A stretch of 47,216 nt of DNA from Pseudopyrenochaeta lycopersici (taxonomy: Eukaryota > Ascomycota > Dothideomycetes > Pleosporales > Pseudopyrenochaetaceae): assembly GCA_003313425.1 (NCBI GenBank), contig NHZP01000110.1, positions 1 to 47,216 on the forward strand. The letters are read 5' to 3'. Under the pieces are notes generated by a model. That model was not told where the DNA came from, did no database searches, and worked only from the letters and a program-made list of their open reading frames with translations. The number at the start of each line of letters is the position of its first letter. The first letter of the stretch is position 1. Below, in pieces: positions 44,570-47,216 of this stretch. Made by a program: the position numbers and the translations under genes.

Positions 44570-47088
44570 ATATAATTTATATAGTATTTATAAAAGAATA
44601 GTTAACTAGTTTAAATAAGAAAAAAGAAGAAGAAAGTAAAGTAATTTAATATAAGATATTAGAAAGAGAGTAAATAATAGATAGCTGTATTTAATAAGAA
44701 AAAGAAGAAAGAGAGTAAAGTAATTTAATATAAGATATTAGAAAGAAAGTTAAGAATAGCTAGCTACTTTAAATAATATATAGAATAGCTATAATTAGGT
44801 TAATTTTTAGAAAAGTTAAGTTTATATATAAGTTTTAGTAGAAAATACTATATAAATAATAACAGTAAGAAGCTATAGTATATAAAACTATTCTAGAAAT
44901 ATAGTAGTATAACTTTTATAGCAGTATAATAAAACGTTATTAGAATATAATAGTTAAAAGATAAAAAGAAAAGAAGAAGAAAAGTATTAGACTTAATAAT
45001 TAATAATATTATAGTAAAGAATAGTTTTTAAAGTAGAGTAGATAAAATAGTAGTAAAGAAGAATATAGTAAGTAAAGTAGTAGTAAGTAAAGCAGAAGTA
45101 AGTAAAGTAGAATATAAAATAGTAGTATATAAGATAGTAGAAAGTAAGATAGCAGAAAATAAGATAGTAAGTCAAAGTATAGCTAAAGTAGTAGTAAGTA
45201 AAAGAGCAGATAATATAGTAGTAGGTAATATAGTAGATAAAGTAGTAGATAAGAAAGTAGTAGGTAAAGTAGTTAATAAGTAAGTAGGTAAAATAAAAGT
45301 AGATAAAGTAGTAGTAAAAGAAGTAAAAGTAAATAATAGGTTAGGAGTATTAATAGGAAAAAAGAAGAAAAAAGTAAAATAATTAAAATATAGTATAAGG
45401 ACAAGTAAATAAGAAGTAATTATAATTAAAAGAAAGAGGTTAAAAAGAGTAAAGTAATAAAAGATAAGTTAAAAAGTGTAAAGTAATAAAATAGAGGTTA
45501 AAGAAGAATAGATAGTAAGTAAGTAGTATTACTTAGAAAAAAAAAGATAGTATAATAATATAAAAGAGTATAGTATATAGAGTTATTATAAGTAATAGAG
45601 TAGATAGTATAGTAGAAGTAATATTATAAAAGTTCCGAATTTAAAAAGAATAAAATAGTAGGAATAGTTTTAAAGTTAATAAGAATAATTAAAGTAGGTA
45701 GTAAGTAGTTAAAGACTAAGTAGTAAATAGTATTATAAAAAAAACAAAAGTAAAGTAATATAATATAATAGAGAAGAATAGTAAGTTATAAGTAATAGAG
45801 TAGGTAGTATAGTAGAAGTAGTAAAATTAAGATTTAGAATTTTAAGAAAATAGGAAAGTAGAAATAGTTTTAAATTTATTAAGAAATATTATTTAAAGTT
45901 AGTATAAGTAGACAGTAGTACGTAGAAAGTAGTTTTATGTTATTAAGAGTAAAAAAAGGAAAGTAATAGAATATAGTATAAAAGTAGAAAGATAGTAGGT
46001 ATATAGTTTATAGTTTTAGTTAGTTAAAAAAGAGATTAGTAATTTAATATAGTATAGAAGGAGATAGATAGTAGAGTTTTAGTTTGTAGTTTTATAGAGT
46101 TAAGAGTTAAGAAAACAAAGTAATAGTATAAAAGTAATAGTATAGAAGTAATAGTATAAAAGTAATAGTATAGAAGTAATAGTATAAAAGTAATAGTATA
46201 GAAGTAGATAAATAGTAAGGTTTTCGTAAGTAGTATTATAGAGAAAAGAAAAAGAAGAGTAAAGTAATTATATAAAGTATTAAGGGAGATAAATAGTAGA
46301 GATTCGCTAAGTAGTTTTATAGGAGTAAGAAAGAAGAGAGTAAAGTAATATAATATAGTATAGAGAGAGAAAGATAGTAGAGATTTACTAACTGCTTTTA
46401 TAGAGTTATAAAAGAAGAGAGTAAAGTAATATAAGATAGTATAGAGAGAGTAAAGTAGTAGGGGTTCGGTAACTAGTTTTATAGGGTAAGGAAGGGGGGG
46501 GTAAAGTAATAAGGTATAGTATAAAGAGGGAAAGATAGCAGAGATTCGCTAACAGCTTTTATAGAGAGAGAAAGATAGTAGGGATTTACTAACTAGTTTT
46601 ATAGAGAGAGAAAGATAGTAGGAATTTAGTAACTAGTTTTATAGAGTTAAGAAAGAAGATAGTAAAGTAATATAATATAGTATAGAGAGAGAAAGATAGT
46701 TAGGTTTTGCTAACTAGTTTTATAGAGAGAGAAAGATAGTAGGGATTTTGTAACTACTTTTATAAGAGTAAGAAAGAGGAAAGTAAAGCGATAGGATATA
46801 GTTTTATAGAGGTAAGAGTTAGGAGAGCGAAGCGATAGGATATAGTATAGAGGGCGAAAGATAGTAGGGATTTGGTAACCGGTTTTATAAGGATATAAAG
46901 AGGAGAGTAAAGTAATACAATATAGTATAGAGAGTAGAAGGAAGTAGGGATTCGCTAACCGGTTTTATATAGTTATAAAAGAGGAGAGTAAAGTAATATA
47001 ATATAGTATAGAGGGAGAAAGATAGTAGGGATTCGCTAACCGCTTTAAATAGGAAAAAGAAAGAGGAGAGCGAAGCGATACGATATAG
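44570..47088 (+). repeat. telomere-associated satellite, terminal copy
   Basis: It is the same C-depleted sequence as the internal copy and begins at the helicase stop codon. A short 15-18 bp repeat of AGTAATAGTATAGA lies at about 46125-46205. From about 46270 to 47088 an 80-bp unit recurs roughly eleven times, with cores like GATTCGCTAACCGGTTTTAT. Units nearest the telomere are the most intact, with CCGG and GCGAAGCGAT preserved. It codes for nothing. Confidence 0.9.
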
Positions 47089-47216
47089 TTAGGGTTAGGG
47101 TTAGGGTTAGGGTTAGGGTTAGGGTTAGGGTTAGGGTTAGGGTTAGGGTTAGGGTTAGGGTTAGGGTTAGGGTTAGGGTTAGGGTTAGGGTTAGGGTTAG
47201 GGTTAGGGTTAGGGTT
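47089..47216 (+). repeat. telomere, 21 TTAGGG repeats plus TT
   Basis: A perfect hexamer run reaches the window end with no variant unit. The G-rich strand reads outward, so this is a right-hand chromosome end. The join to the satellite is ACGATATAG followed by TTAGGG. Confidence 0.99.

Overview
The window is the right-hand end of a chromosome of a filamentous ascomycete. It closes in 21 perfect TTAGGG units (47089-47216) with the G-rich strand running outward. The fungal assignment rests on a HET-domain gene, a pogo/Fot-type transposase, fungal Ty3/Gypsy relics, two telomere-linked RecQ-type helicase genes, and very heavy RIP-like mutation. RIP-like mutation here means C-to-T and G-to-A transitions, with Gln and Trp codons turned into TAG/TAA.

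Layout. (1) 1-19800 is a graveyard of repeats with no long open frame: an unassigned decayed frame (about 890-1920, minus), a nearly complete Gypsy element (about 4380-11460, minus), a short GC-rich unmutated island with a 40-bp minisatellite (11489-12160), a chromovirus 3' end with chromodomain, PPT and LTR (12160-14070, plus), a gag relic (14600-15560, minus), a second Gypsy integrase with PPT and LTR (16330-18372, plus), and unassigned AT-rich DNA. (2) 19800-22650 is a normal-composition island with the only clearly intact gene, a HET-domain protein (20107-22317, minus). (3) 22700-23700 is a pogo-like transposase that lost its catalytic centre. (4) 23952-30079 is an internal, chimeric and deleted copy of the subtelomeric block: helicase gene plus C-poor telomere-associated satellite. 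(5) 30080-38980 is an interstitial segment with a large decayed gene of an uncharacterised fungal type, a smaller decayed minus-strand gene, and a decayed secreted tandem-repeat protein with a Lys-Arg site in every repeat (36531-37923). (6) 39218-47088 is the terminal copy: a full-length helicase gene of 1,783 sense codons with 15 in-frame stops and no frameshift, then telomere-associated satellite, then the telomere.

The most notable object is the helicase gene. Its N-terminal half carries Cys/His fingers and a segment with the residue order of a tyrosine recombinase (Arg, Lys, Arg-His, Tyr). Its C-terminal half is a RecQ-type helicase with RecQ zinc cysteines. Two copies sit in the same orientation, each followed by the same satellite, and the internal satellite ends at the sequence that touches the telomere in the terminal copy. 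This suggests that an old chromosome end was buried by growth or duplication of the subtelomere. The repeat protein at 36531-37923 resembles the architecture of Kex2-processed fungal secreted precursors. Everything except the HET gene appears dead at the DNA level, so living relatives would have to be sought elsewhere in the genome or in related strains.
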